The notes under the pieces are model-generated. The model did not search any database and was not told where the DNA came from. It saw only the letters and a program-made list of their open reading frames with translations. Below, one piece after another: positions 36,769 through 49,227 of a stretch of 64,000 nucleotides of DNA. Location of the stretch: positions 5,017,103 through 5,081,102 of the forward strand of contig NC_079204.1 in the NCBI RefSeq assembly GCF_026745355.1, read 5' to 3'. Position 1 is the first letter of the stretch; each line of letters opens with the position of its first letter. The DNA is from Beta vulgaris subsp. vulgaris (taxonomy: Eukaryota; Streptophyta; Magnoliopsida; Caryophyllales; Amaranthaceae). Both the position numbers and the translations under genes were made by a program.

Positions 36769-39700
36769 TCATTGGCTGTATGGGTGCATTGCAGGTGGCT
36801 GGGGCAAACCATTTGGATTCTGCATATGCATTGATCCGGGTTGCATTGAGCCTGGTGGCGCAGAACCTGGTGGCATGGTGCCAGGAGGACCAGGAGGCGC
36901 TGCACCAGGTGGCATGTACTGGTAATTTTGCATTGGCATCTGCATATGGTGAGGACCTTGAGGTGCTGCTCCCCAGCCTCCTGAGGAAGGAGGTCCGGGA
37001 TATTGTCCGCCATTATAAGGAGGGGGAGCGCCAGGTCCTGGCATTGGCCCTGTTGGCTGTTGCCCGAGAATTGAGGATGGTTGGATGACGGCATGAATAG
37101 GAATTGTGTAGTCCCTGCTTCTGTCATTGTTTACCTGTTTGGACACGAGAAGCAGCATTATTTACATATCAAGAAAAGTCCATGCATCAAATTCATCAGG
37201 ATGTGTTACAGAAGTTAAAAGTACATCCCTCACCAACTTCAGGGAGTAAAGCTATTCCAGAAATTATAATGATGCATATAATGAAGACCCAACAAATCAG
37301 GCCTTCTAGATGGAAGAAAAGAACATAAAAAAAAGGTATATATACGCAAGTCTGCAACAATAAGCCAAGGCTAAACATTGGCTAGAAACACAGCGAAACC
37401 AACCCAGATAAAGAGAGTAAAACCCTGGGTTCATAATTCATTCCGGGGATATTTAAACATTAAACACGTGACAAAAAATGGCGAAATTATTCTTTTTCTG
37501 GTCCACACCTTTTGCCTCTTCACCCATTTACTTATAAAGGATGTGTTCTGCAGTATGTCTCAAAGAGCGCTGAGAAATACGAAGTAAGAAACGAGCCACA
37601 GGAAAATGAATAATTTGCAGTCTCAATGAAAGCATATTTAATACTACACTATAAAACTACACTATATAGTTTAGACATACAAACAATAATGTAAACATAA
37701 TTCCATACAATCTCCATTGCATCTGCTCCTCCTACACAAAATTCTTACCACACACAAAGCTACACACATTCAAAAAATTCAGAGCATTATTTGACTATAT
37801 TAAAAATCAGGCAACCATAGAGTCAAAGAGAAACCTCATTGGCGTTTTCTGCCGTCACAAACCAACCAAGATAACAATGCAATTGCACAATTCAAAAGAG
37901 ACCGTAATTACAAAATTACCTTGATGCTTAAATCAGTGTGGCGTGAATATGATAGGTGGAGCTTGCAAAACCCTCCATCATATATGCAATGTCCTTCAAG
38001 TGCTTCTTTTGCAACAACAGCTGTCTGAACATCTGCAGGTGGACAACATTAAAAAAAAGTCAATCTTTCAAATGTCCATGGTATCTTGTGTGTATCCCCA
38101 AAGTCCACATATCGGACACAAACTGCGCAACCAACTAGGACAGACTGAGAGCAGACATATTTTCCTGCCTTAATTGTCAAATCAGACTCCAGTTTGGCTA
38201 ATCAAAGACGATATTGATTTGGTTTTGCCAATCCCCCAACCCCCTCCCCAGAGAGAGAGAGAGAGAGAGAGAAAAAAGGCAACAAATTTCTGATCCATTT
38301 TACATCAGAACATGACAGTAATTACTGAAACATTTATTACCTATCTAATGTTTTAAAATAAACCTCAAACAACCCCCCAGAGTGAAAGATACTCTAAGAG
38401 CGACAATGAAATCTATAACAAGAATTTACTGCTTTTTATCATAGGATGGGAAAAATGCAGCCAAATTTAAAAGGCGGCTCCACTTGGGAGCAAGTTATAT
38501 ATCGCAGTGATGTGGTGATAAAATTTATATTTAATTTTGTAAAGGAATATTCATGTCAACTGACACTCCCAAACAAGTGTCTTCACAAAGTTCCATTAAC
38601 ACTCAATACCACCTCATTAACACTCAATACCACCTCTAAAATGGTAGTGGACGGTAATGAAATTCATGAAAAAAAGAGGTACTCAAGGATAGACAAATAT
38701 AACCCTGGACATTGCGATGCGGCTTTGATTAGCAATTTACCTACAAATTCATTACTATTACCTCCGATTATGTCTGCCTACCGAACATGTAGTGAATTTC
38801 ACTATATAGAAGACCAACAAGCTTTATGACGCTAAATTACAGCATATTAGCTATATAGATAACTCCACAACTACAACATAAAATTGCCAAAGATATCTCT
38901 CTTTTTAAGAGTATTACTTTGTTTCTATTTCCATCTTACAGATTTAATGCTAATGAAACCACAAAAACATGTGGTGCAATGAATTAGAGACTCGTACAGG
39001 AAAGAACATAACAGTCAAATATTTTCAAAGATAAAAGATAGAAATGCAATAGATGAGATGGCGAGGGAGCGAGAGGGAGAGAGAGTACTCCCTACCACAG
39101 AGCATAACTAGCAGCTGCTCTTGAGAAACATGCACACTGCTACAGCATAGGGAAGCCTCAGGCAAAGAGATGTCATCAAGAACCCCAGGGATGGTATACA
39201 AATTATACGGCTAATGTTAGAAACGAAGAGAAGAGGAAAAGGTAAAGAGGGAGAAAGAGAGGAGAGGAAGGAAAGAATGGAGGGAATTTCACCCCTTACC
39301 ACATGCATATTATACGGCTGCTCTATATTCCATGTTGTTCTCCCCAGTGTCCAGCAATTTTAAATATTTAACTTGTTATTCCAGAGAAATTCATCAGCAA
39401 CTAAGGCATATCCTTTTAGATTGCTATGGACACAGGCATCAGCAAGATCATCACCTTCTATTCAGTGGCTTCTCGAAAAGTTGAGATCTTTCAACATTTC
39501 TTTTCACAGTAAAAACAGAAACTGGAAAACAAACCACCAAGTTCACTGTTCAGCACTCACCAGGATACTGAATCAAAGCCTGCAGCCCTCCATTTTTGTC
39601 GAACATAGCAATCTTTTGCACAACGCCAAATGCAGAAAAGACCTAGCAAAGAAAGTCATCGATTAATAGCATGCTTCAAGAACGGCCAAAATGATGAATA

Positions 39701-42700
39701 ATCAGGATTATTGACAAACCGTTTGCAGGACATCTAATGTGACAGCATACTGCATATTTTCAATTGACGCCAGTAGCACATTACTCTCAGGCTCCAACTT
39801 TTTTCCATCTACACCCACACTTATCTGCAATTTTTTTTTTTTTTTTTGAAATAAAGCAGCTTATCAAAATAATTAATTATAGGAAGGACAACAGATAACT
39901 GAAACAAACCCAAGAAAATGCCACAAAGAAGTGTACAGATCGCCATGATCTAGGATATACTACACATATCTGCCTGTAATAGCTTGTGTCAGCACGTGCT
40001 CGTACATGTGTGTGTTTCAATACTCAATACTCAAAGTAGCTCAATACAGATACATGTACATAAGCGCGCACACACACATATATACACAAAAATGGTTATA
40101 AATGAGCACTTGTTCTAACTATCAGCATGTACACGGTACACCTTATGTCATAACTTTGAGGATTACTCCCTCCATAAAAAGACTGACGCAGGACATGAGC
40201 AGAGATACAATTTATAGATGCATGACAGATTTCCATGAGGGGGACCAGGGAACAACCTCCACTTTCTGGGTAAAAGATCAAGATTGTAGTCCTTACCTGA
40301 CCAGTTGCATCTATAGCAGATGGGGCAACCGGAAGGTACGGATTAGTGTAGTCCCTAAAAAAAAAACAGATCAATAATAGATATGAGTTGCAGAAGAGAT
40401 ACTAAGAACATGCTTGGATTGAGGATTATGCATTAAGAGGATAATGGAGAGAAAATGAGAATGAAGATGAGTTAGGTGGTTGTAGAAGAGATGAGGTAGA
40501 TAACGTGAGAAGGAAGAAATAAAAGGAGGGCTTATTAACCTCATTTCGGGGGTAATACATTACCTAAGGAAAAGGCGATTAAATATATAACCCCAAAATG
40601 AGGGTAACCATTCCCTCCTCCCTCGCTTACAAAATCACTATCTCGTCCCATCTACTAATGGGCTACCACCTCCATTTTCGGTGTATTTTCTTCTAATACC
40701 CTCTATCCCAATCCATGTATGACATAGAAGTGATAAAAGTAAAAAGCCTAATATATGTCAGGAGCTTATATCACAGTAACTGCCAGCTAAATTACCTGCT
40801 ACGGTGGCTCTGAAATTTGACACTTAGATCAGTATGTGCAGAATAAGTTATCCTGAGAGTGCAGGGGCCCACATGATCTGGAAGTAGGTACCTATTTCAA
40901 CAACAAAAATAAGCCACAAAACCCGAAAGATAAATTTATCCAATACTGATCACAGTAAAAGAATTTTGTTGCATCCATGACCTTAAACAATTATGTAAAC
41001 CCTATTGTTGGGGTTACTAAAAAAGATTAGCACATAGAAGGAAACCCTAGACCCTATAACAATGTAAATAACTCGGATGATAAATTAATCCATCAATCAC
41101 TATGCATCCATCAGCCACCCATAAACCTTCCGATGACAAAATACGCATACAAGATGACATGTATAGGATAAGATCCACTAAATGTGGACATCACCTGAAG
41201 CCATACAATAAATGCAAAATCACCTGGGGATGCTTCTTCCATCAAGAGCATTCTTTGCAGAAGATGCAGTTTCTGTGTCAGAAAACTGAATCAATGCCTA
41301 CAAATAAAAAAAAAGAGAACATGGTAAGACTTTATATCACTAAGACACCGTGAGAAGGATGATTAGCCACAAGGGGAAAATAGTATAGAGGGGAAAAATT
41401 GAAGTCGGGACGATTAAAGAAGCAGAATTTTGCCTGAAAACCAGCTGTCTTTTCGAAAGTGGTAATCTTATGCACAAATCCAAATGCCGAAAATACCTGC
41501 ACCAACAATATATCTTCAGAAACACGAACCAGAAAGCTCACTTCAGTACAAAGCAAAAGGTTCCATCATCACTGAATCTAGAAATTTAATGGCTTAAATG
41601 CAAATACAAACAAATTTGCATCGAGATAGTGGAGTCAGTGAAGTTAAAGATACACGGTCAAAAAAAGCTCACTAAACAACCGACACTTCAAATTAGTCGC
41701 GTAAAGAATCAAGAGCATCCTTTCCTGCTCAATGAGGAAGCTTCTTTAGAAGCGAAGCAGTAACATTCCTCACTTCCTCCATATGTTGTTTACATATATA
41801 TTCACACATCTCAGAGGAGAAATTAATATATAGTCAATAATATGGAAGGCCCCAACATGACAATAAATTCAGCAACGACTTGTTCAATATTAATCCCCGC
41901 TAAAGTAGGAGACCAGTCTTGAAATTGGGGTGAGATGTCAACTTAAGGTCTTTCTGCAAAGTGCAAAGGAAGACATTTGAAGTGCATAGAAACATTTAAT
42001 GTGCGTAGAAACATTGAAAGAGCAGCTTTGCAAATTTCCTTTACAAAATGCAAGGAACTAACAGCCAAACAACACCAATAAGTCGTGAACAAGATCTCTG
42101 AGTTCCCACAAAAGTCCGCCAGGTTCTAATATATTCAAGGTATACAATCAAATCGGATGATGCCGATTTAAAGGTCTTCATATAGCAGGTATAAGGCTGC
42201 ATCGACATATACCTCTCGATGTATATAAGGCTGCGTAGACATATACCTCTCTAATATATTCAAGTTATACAATCAAATCGGATGATGCCGATTTAAAGGT
42301 CTTTATATAGCAGGTATAAGGCTGCATCGACATATACCTCTCGATGTATATAAGGCTGCGTAGACATCCACCTTGCCTTGGAGCAATTAATATTGGGGAG
42401 TTGTTTCAAATGAGGAGAAGCATGAAAATTTCCTTCAGCTATTTATTTAGATTTGCTTTTGAGTTAGGCTCTAAGGCTTCATTGAAATGAAACAATATAA
42501 CATTAACCCGGGCACTTGGTCTTGGTTGTCTTGGTTTTTAACGAGCAAGAGGTGCTCCGAGGCGTAGAGGATCCAGCAGCTGTGCTGCTTACCTAAAATG
42601 CTAGTAAATCTTTAGTGACAAAAAGAAGTAGATAGCCCACAAGATGCAAGGAAAATTGAATCATGCATAGTCAGAAACCATCAATCTTCATGCTCCTGGA

Positions 42701-44243
42701 ATTCTATGAGGTCAATAGAAAATGTCACAATCGTTCAACCACAATGCTACGATATTTAAACTTCAGGACGGAAAAAAGGGACTAAGTCTGCATGAAGATA
42801 TAATTTTTTAAAAAAATATTAAATAAATTCCAGCTGGTTATATATAAACCGGACTAATGCTCCTTGTTAATAACCTCCAAGTAGTCCGTACTCAAATTAA
42901 GAAACAAATTTAACAAGTCAGGCATTACTGTTACATAAACACAACAAAATAACAAAAGCAGGGGGAGGCACATGAGGAGAGGGGAGGGACAAGTACAATA
43001 CAGTACAATACAGCACAATAAGCACTCATAACTCTTAAGAATGGTAGGAATAGAGGAAGAGGAAGAAAAGTAGGGAAGAAAGAGGCAGCGTTAGGGAAAG
43101 GAGAAAGGAGACAAACACACATGCGCTCTTTCTCCCGATGCACTAAGCTGCCATCGAAGATATATCCTTGATAAGGGCCTGCTGATCCATTTACATTCAA
43201 GTCAAAAAAAAGGTTGATTAAGTATGACCAAGTATAGCCTAGTCCGAAAAACTAACCCCAAGGATCCTTGCAATCTGTAAAATATTATGTCATAGCATGG
43301 AGCCTGTATGTGACTTACCAAGTGTAAAACTTCAATGCTGACTTGACGAGCTTCATTACCCTCAATTGTCACTAATAACACATTTCCTGCTGTGTCAGCA
43401 GTGGTCTTATTGTTCACAATTTCTTGTCTGTTTGAATACTGTAAGTAAACAGTTTTTCCACGTATTTGAGCGGGTTCTGATGATGAAGCATAGTAGGATA
43501 TCATGGCAATGGCTTGATTAAGGTCCGCCTAAAGAAAACATGAAAGTAATATCAGTAATAATGTCCAGAAACCAAATCTAACATTTAAAATGGGGCACAT
43601 CAAAACTCCATTCCACGTTCCAGTTAATCTAGCATGGCAGACAATGAGAAGTATGCAAAAGACTAAGCATAGCTGTAAAAGTTTTTTACATTTGCACAAT
43701 GAAGTCACCAAATTAAGATCCTTTGTTTATCGCAAGCGAAAGGATCTCAAGCGGCCTTCCTTTTCCACCATGCTCCACATAGGTAATCAGAATTAATTTT
43801 ACCCCGTCATTACAGTAAAAAGAAAAGGACAGATTTATTGACATATGCCACCTTACAGAGAAGAAAGCTAAAAGCAAACAAGCATTAGTCCGTTTACTAT
43901 ATTTCACCTCAGCAATAAGATTTGAACAACTAACAACCCTTGTGGCCTTGTCAAATCTATTGTTATCAATAACTACACTATTACTTTCTTTGAATTTCCT
44001 TCTACACTACTTTACTTTCGTTTTTCTTTAGTCAGATAACAAATAATTGTCACTTACAAATTCGATAAACGCTTGATTCTTGTTAGCCCCAACATTGCAC
44101 TTTGTATTGACAACTTTACCAAAAGGCTTCCCCAATTCAATTAGCTCTTCCTCGGTGCACTCCCACGGCAAGTTTCTCAAATGAAGCACCTTCGATGGTG
44201 GTTGTGTGTAACGGAACTGCGGCTGACTCGATACAGAAGCCAT
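36769..44243 (-). CDS. PTB2: Polypyrimidine tract-binding protein homologue (PTB2 type)
   Basis: An RNA-binding splicing regulator that binds CU-rich tracts and controls alternative splicing, often of its own pre-mRNA. Ten coding exons (minus): 44243-44058, 43528-43319, 41496-41434, 41297-41224, 40891-40796, 40354-40297, 39824-39720, 39642-39561, 38032-37920 and 37134-36769, all in phase, giving 450 aa. RRM1 (about 17-98) begins PSKVLHLRNLPWECTEEELI and contains KNQAFIEF; RRM2 (about 111-198) has GNVLLVTIEG and VFSAFGFVHKITTFEK; RRM3 (about 242-322) has SNVLLASIENMQYAVTLDVL and KIAMFDKNGG. The tail from about 340 is rich in Pro, Gly, Met and Gln and ends HPYSQ. The start MASVSSQPQFRYTQPPS matches Arabidopsis PTB2. 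Odd points: intron 3 appears to be GC-AG, and intron 2 is long with a pyrimidine tract. The 5' UTR has its own intron (44282-44812). Confidence 0.95.
38250..38275. repeat. (GA)n microsatellite in a PTB2 intron
   Basis: An uninterrupted GA run of about 12 units. On the transcript strand it reads (CU)n, which could bind the gene's own product, though it may be coincidental. Confidence 0.85.
42126..42367. repeat. Tandem duplication, 125-bp unit, in PTB2 intron 2
   Basis: Copies begin CTAATATATTCAAG at 42126 and 42251 and are nearly identical (one G/T and one C/T difference seen early on). Each unit contains a sub-repeat ATAAGGCTGC with CGACATATACCTCT, so the structure has an inner layer of duplication. 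Confidence 0.9.
43028..43115 (-). promoter_or_regulatory. Long polypyrimidine tract in PTB2 intron 2
   Basis: On the transcript strand this stretch is almost entirely C and U, with many UCUU, CUUUC and UUCCUC words, the known preference of PTB proteins. It is far from the annotated acceptor of exon 3 (41496), so it is not simply that exon's pyrimidine tract. Confidence 0.5.
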
Positions 44244-44812
44244 TACACAAGTAGCCCCACACAGAGGCAACAACTAAACTCCTGCAACACAAGGTCAACA
44301 ACACTCAAATAATCCATAATCCAAAATTCACATCCATATCAAGCCACTCATCCCCCTAGATTACCTATATACCAAAGTTCCGATTCGACAAACCTTTTCT
44401 ACCTGTCATTCTTATGCAATCAGCAAAATATATAATCACATACTACATAGTATAACATATAATTTCGTCTTTTTCTAGCCTAAACTACATGAATTATCAT
44501 TTTTCGACCTCTCAGTCCAACAAAAGTTGCGCCACGTTAATTGTCCTCCTCCTACAACTCTCATCAAAATCAAACCAATTATAGGTCAACTTTATACGAA
44601 TTCTACCTTCGAATTACCAATTATCACCTCTCAATTAGCTTTAACACAAGTTAAAAAACAAACAAAAAATATATAAAAAAGGCAAAATAACAATGAATTC
44701 ACTAAATTGCAAAAACAACGAACTAAAATTGGAGGTAAATTTTGCGATGAAAATACATGGACCACGAAAATTAGGGCAAAAAAAAAAGAGAGAGAAAGAT
44801 AAATTAGTTTAC

Positions 44813-44985
44813 CTGATGAGTGAATATAGATAAGAACGAAGCTTGAAGATGAAGTTTTGAAAAATTAGGGTTCGAAATTTTGGGTGAATTTTTTTTTTCT
44901 GAGATGAAATTGAAGAGCGAGAAAAAATCTCTCTCTCTACCAGGGTGATTCGACTGAGGTAGTTTTAAAGGAGTGCAGCAAAAGC
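44813..44985 (-). other. PTB2: 5' untranslated leader exon of PTB2
   Basis: On the minus strand a CT-rich leader ends CTCATCAG followed by GTAAAC, a good donor; the matching acceptor TTGCAG precedes 44281, 38 nt upstream of the start codon. The outer end is estimated from where the CT-rich sequence begins. Confidence 0.65.
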
Positions 44986-45058
44986 TACGGTGCCTACTAA
45001 CAGTATCTGCGATTTATGCTTAACGAAAGGGTGATTTTTATAGCCCTCTAGAGATTAA

Positions 45059-45472
45059 GGCCCTGTTTGGTACTGGCGTTTGAAGTAACGGTTAGCGGTT
45101 GGACAAGATTAAAACGCTACTTAAGAAAATGATGAGTGTTTGGTAAGGTAGTGGTTGTAGTAGCGGGTGGCAGTTGGAGTAGATTATGATGAGTAACGGT
45201 TGTAGAACGTTACTACAAGTAACGATTGAGATTTAGAGGTAGCGGTCTAGCAAATAAACCTTATATATTAGCATAAGGTAGAATTATTAACTAATTTTTT
45301 TTTATCTTTTACAATTCCAACAGCTACTTTTGCCAAACACTACTAATTAAACAACTAATTAAACCGATGACCACTGACAGCTACTAGTAGACAGCTAGCA
45401 GCTACCCCCAACAGTTACCGCTACTACAACCGCTAGCAGCTACTAGAACCGCTAGTTTTGCCAAACATGCCC
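45059..45472. mobile_element. Tourist-like (PIF/Harbinger) MITE
   Basis: Ends GGCCCTGTTTGG and inverted GGGCATGTTTGG match, with TAA duplicated on both sides (45056-45058 and 45473-45475), the PIF/Harbinger target signature. Internal AGCGGTTG and CAACCGCTA modules recur in opposite orientations. Length 414 bp, no ORF. It sits just upstream of the PTB2 leader. Confidence 0.8.
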
Positions 45473-45520
45473 TAAATAGATCTCAAATTAGATTGTTGGG
45501 TAGATTGGGTACACTCTTAT

Positions 45521-46072
45521 CAGGGGATGGCGATTCCATCCGCATCCGACCCTAGTCCGCTCCAATCCGAAGGAAAAAATCCAAGCCGACTCTGACAAAA
45601 AAGTAATCCGACTCCGACTCTGTTTAAAAAATCCGATTTCGAGTCGGAAGAGGGTCGGAGTCGGATCTCATAAAATAATCCGAATCCGACTTCGACTTCA
45701 GCCAATTATATTATATATGATTTTCCCATTGAAGAAATGATTGTTATAAATAATCGTAATATTTAGATTATTTAACTATATAAGATTTTCATATGATTAT
45801 TATAATAAATTGTAATGATTAGATTATTGTATTATAGAAGACTATTCTATTATTAAAAAAAATGGGTAAAAAAAAAGTTGGGTCGGATTCGGAGTCGAGT
45901 GTTTAGGTTTTAAGTCGGGTCGGAGTCCGATTCGGAGTTGGACTCGGGATTAAAATCCGGCTTCTTATAGGGTCGGAGTCGGAGTTGGACTCGGGTTTAA
46001 AATCCGACTTCTTACAGGGTCGGAGTCGGATTATGCATAATCCAGTCCAAGTTCGACCCGTTGCCATCATCC
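45521..46072. mobile_element. Non-autonomous hAT-like element
   Basis: Left end CAGGGGATGGCGA and inverted right end AGGATGATGGCAACGGGT resemble the CAGGGATGGCAA class of hAT termini. Both arms are dense in GGAGTCGGA and TCCGAC modules. No clean 8-bp duplication is visible, so the outermost bases may be damaged. Confidence 0.6.
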
Positions 46073-46513
46073 TTTCGCATCTGTGATATAAACATTAAAG
46101 TTTGTCTTGTAAAAGATCGTCTACTTTTAAATAAAAGTTAAGCAATGGAAACCCAATATTAAAAACATAATTAGTTTAATAGTGACTAGAATAATTTATT
46201 TTGGTAGCTAGTATAATACATTTAGTGACTAGGTCTACTTTTATATTATGGAATATTTTATATGAGTATCAATTGAAAGGGTTTTGGTATTTTTTTTTTT
46301 TATGCATAAGGGTTTTGGTATCTAATGATAGAGACTAACTAATATTTCTTGAAATGTTAACATTCATGACATATTGCATCATGAATGTTCTTTTTTTCGG
46401 TTATGAAATTTGGTCATGAAAGTTCATTGACTATAGGATTAATTTTAGTTATGACAAAAAAAATTGGTATAAAGATGACCAATTAAGAATTCTGAAAAGT
46501 TATATCTGCGTCT

Positions 46514-49046
46514 CTTTTTTTTTTTTTGACAAAGGGTAAAACAAACTAAAAGTTAAAGGTTAGCTTTTCCTTGCCTGAGTAGCAAGTTTATGAGCTAACT
46601 TGACCTCCTCTCTACCTACTTTAATACAAGATATGAAGGTGTAACTATTCGCTATTTTTTTGATGTCTTTGATAATGTTATCAATGTTCTTGTTGGAGAG
46701 ATTTTTGTTGTTCAAAGCTCTAATCACTTCTATATTATCCGTCTTAATTCTCAGACCTGAGCTGCGCCACTCCATATCCGTTAGAGCTTTCAGAATAGCG
46801 TACGCTTCTGCTTGTTCTGCTGAATTTGCGAAAATCTTCACCGCGGCTTCCTCGTTCGGGTCATTATTCACATTCTTCCAAGCTACTGCTGCTTGCCAAT
46901 GGTTTGTTCTCGCGCTCTTCTTCCAAGCACCATCGACAACCAGAGTTTGAACATTTGGGATATTTCTATCTCCTACTGTCCATTCTGGAAATTGCTTATT
47001 GCTGGAGTCTGTGATTTCCTCTTGTAATGAATTGGCTAGATGTCGAATCTGCCTCTCCCTCGTGGTATTCAACCTGACGGAGTGATCTTTCCCAATCATC
47101 ATAATTCGATCAGGATTTGGAAGAATCCCTCTGAAAATGACTTCATTTCGATGTACCCAAATCGCCCATAAAGTTGCTATGAACTCTGTCTCCATTATTA
47201 AGCCGTCTTCCCTCTTTCTTTTCTTGAAAAGATTGAGGAAGTTCTTTATCCACTCCTGAATTTTCAAGTGCGTCCCATTTCCCGCCACAATACCAAGCGA
47301 CCCGCTCCAAATTCTTTGGGTAATTTGGCAGTCTCGAAGCATGTGAGCTAGAGTTTCGTCTTGTAATTTGCAAAGGCAGCAAGTTGGGTTAATTCCGGAT
47401 ATTTTTCTTCTGATGAGATTGTCTGCCGTTGGTAATGCATTGTTGAAAATTCTCCATAAGAAGTGTTTCCACTTCGGAAAATAATCCGTTTTTCAGAAGC
47501 GTTTCCAGAAGGTTGAGTTATTGTGCTGTTGTTGATTTTCTCCGCTTAGGAACCAGTACCCTGACTTGACTGTGTAGATCCCTGATTTTGTGTGACTCCA
47601 AGTTATTTCGTCGTCTGTGTCTGCCTTTGGGATATGAGTAGCGAAAATTTCTTTTGCATCTTCCTTGGAGTACTGATTCCAAATGATAGAGGGTTTCCAA
47701 GATTTGTTTTGATTCATTAGATCGGAAGCCCAGGTAGGTGCTAAATTTGAGTCGGAGCTTCGCACTTCTCGAGGGACAAAAAGTTTTGTCGGATGCCATT
47801 TATCAGTCGCTAATCTAATCGACTTCCCGTTTCCAATTTTTTTGTACAGACCATCCTTACAGCTCCTACTGGCTCCTAGGAGGCTTCTGAAAGCATAGGA
47901 GCAGTTCTTAGGGCCCTCGTTATCAATGGCAAGCTGAATAGGATCCTTCTTATATTTAGCAACATAAAGCTGATGGATTAGAGAATCCTTGTTTTTGTGA
48001 ATGCGCCAGGCTTGGTTGAACAAGTGAGCTTTGTTTGCGTGAGAGATGTTCCTGAAGCTGAGACCCCCTTGAGACTTATGTTTTTCTAGCAAGGATCTCT
48101 TCCTCCAATAGATTGGGGTTTTGTCCATTGAGGATCCCCACCAGAATCTGAGGAGCATCGAAGTGATTTTCTGGGTGGTTTTTTGAGGGATCAAGTAGGT
48201 GGAGAGAATATTGGAGGCTAAGGAGATTAAGATGGTGTTAACCAAAATTAATCTTCCTGATGGGGATAAGTTAGAGAACTTCCAAGACGAAATTTTTTCC
48301 CCCACTTTAGAAAGTAAAGTATTAAAAACTGAAGTGGTTCTCCCATCAACTTCCATGGGGCACCCTAGATAAGAGCCTATTTTTTCTTTCTCAGTTACCC
48401 CTAGAGGTTTTCTCATGATCTTTCTGAATTTCAAGGGAGTATTGGGACTGAAAATGACATGAGATTTGTCAAAGTTTATCATCTCCCCGGATTTCTCACA
48501 AAAGTTTGCTAGAATATTTTTGATGACCCAACAATTTTTCGGAATTGCTCTGAAAAAGAATAATGCGTCGTCCGCAAAAAATAAGTGTGAGATTTGAGGG
48601 GCTTTTCTTACTATTTTGAGACCTTGAAGTTCTTTGGTTTCCTGGAGTTTCGAGAGATTTTTGGAGAGGACTTCCATACACAGAATGAAAATGTAGGAAG
48701 ATAAGGGATCCCCTTGACGAAGGCCAACTGAAGGGAGGAACGACTCGGTGGGCTCTCCATTAACCAAGATAGAGTAAGAAACTGTTGTAATGCATTGCAT
48801 AAGCCAAGTGACCCAGGAATCAGGGAATTTCATCCTTTTTAGCATGACTTCAACAAAATCCCATCTAATTCTATCATAGGCCTTACTTAGATCAACCTTG
48901 AGGATACCTGCAAAGCTACTCCCTTTCTTCTTTTTACGGACCCAATTGATAATTTCGTGTGAGATGAGGCAGTTATCCGTCATCTGCCTTCCTTGGACGA
49001 AGGCATTCTGATATTTATCCACCAAGTCGCCCATGACCTCTTGCTA
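46514..49046 (-). mobile_element. 5'-truncated LINE (L1-type non-LTR retrotransposon) with RNase H
   Basis: Two minus-strand frames, 49034-47493 and 47342-46560, lie in the same reading frame and belong to one ORF2. The first carries reverse transcriptase: NAFVQGRQMTDN, KVDLSKAYDRI, GLRQGDPLSSYIF and the active-site FADDALFF. The second ends in an RNase H domain (VVDGAW, AEAYAILKAL, KTDN). They are joined by one TGA at 47493-47495 where FWKRFW would be expected. A 13-nt T run at 46515-46527 is the poly(A) tail. The endonuclease and ORF1 are missing: homology begins abruptly near 49046 after an upstream stop, the usual 5' truncation. The copy cannot move by itself. A short TTATAT on both sides may be the target duplication. 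Confidence 0.9.
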
Positions 49047-49227
49047 TTATATACGACATAATTACCATCTCGACGAACTTTTAATCATGCTTTAAGCGTC
49101 CACATTATTATATTTGTACATTTTAAATGTTGAGTTTTCTTAATATATTTTAATGGAAATGGAAAAAATACATATCAAGTTTGAAAACACAACACCAATC
49201 CGGGACAACGTCCGAACCCAGATACTA

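Noticed and set aside
36669..37088. 139-codon plus-strand frame and a 121-codon alternative minus frame
   Set aside because: Both are shadows of the Pro/Gly/Met-rich last exon of PTB2 (36769-37134), which is in phase with the preceding RRM exons.
43136..43165. Possible SINE remnant in PTB2 intron 2 (GCTTAGTGCATCGGG, and GGCTGCGT words at 42200-42360)
   Set aside because: The words resemble the Au-type plant SINE, but they lie on opposite strands, are scattered, and no promoter boxes or tail could be found.
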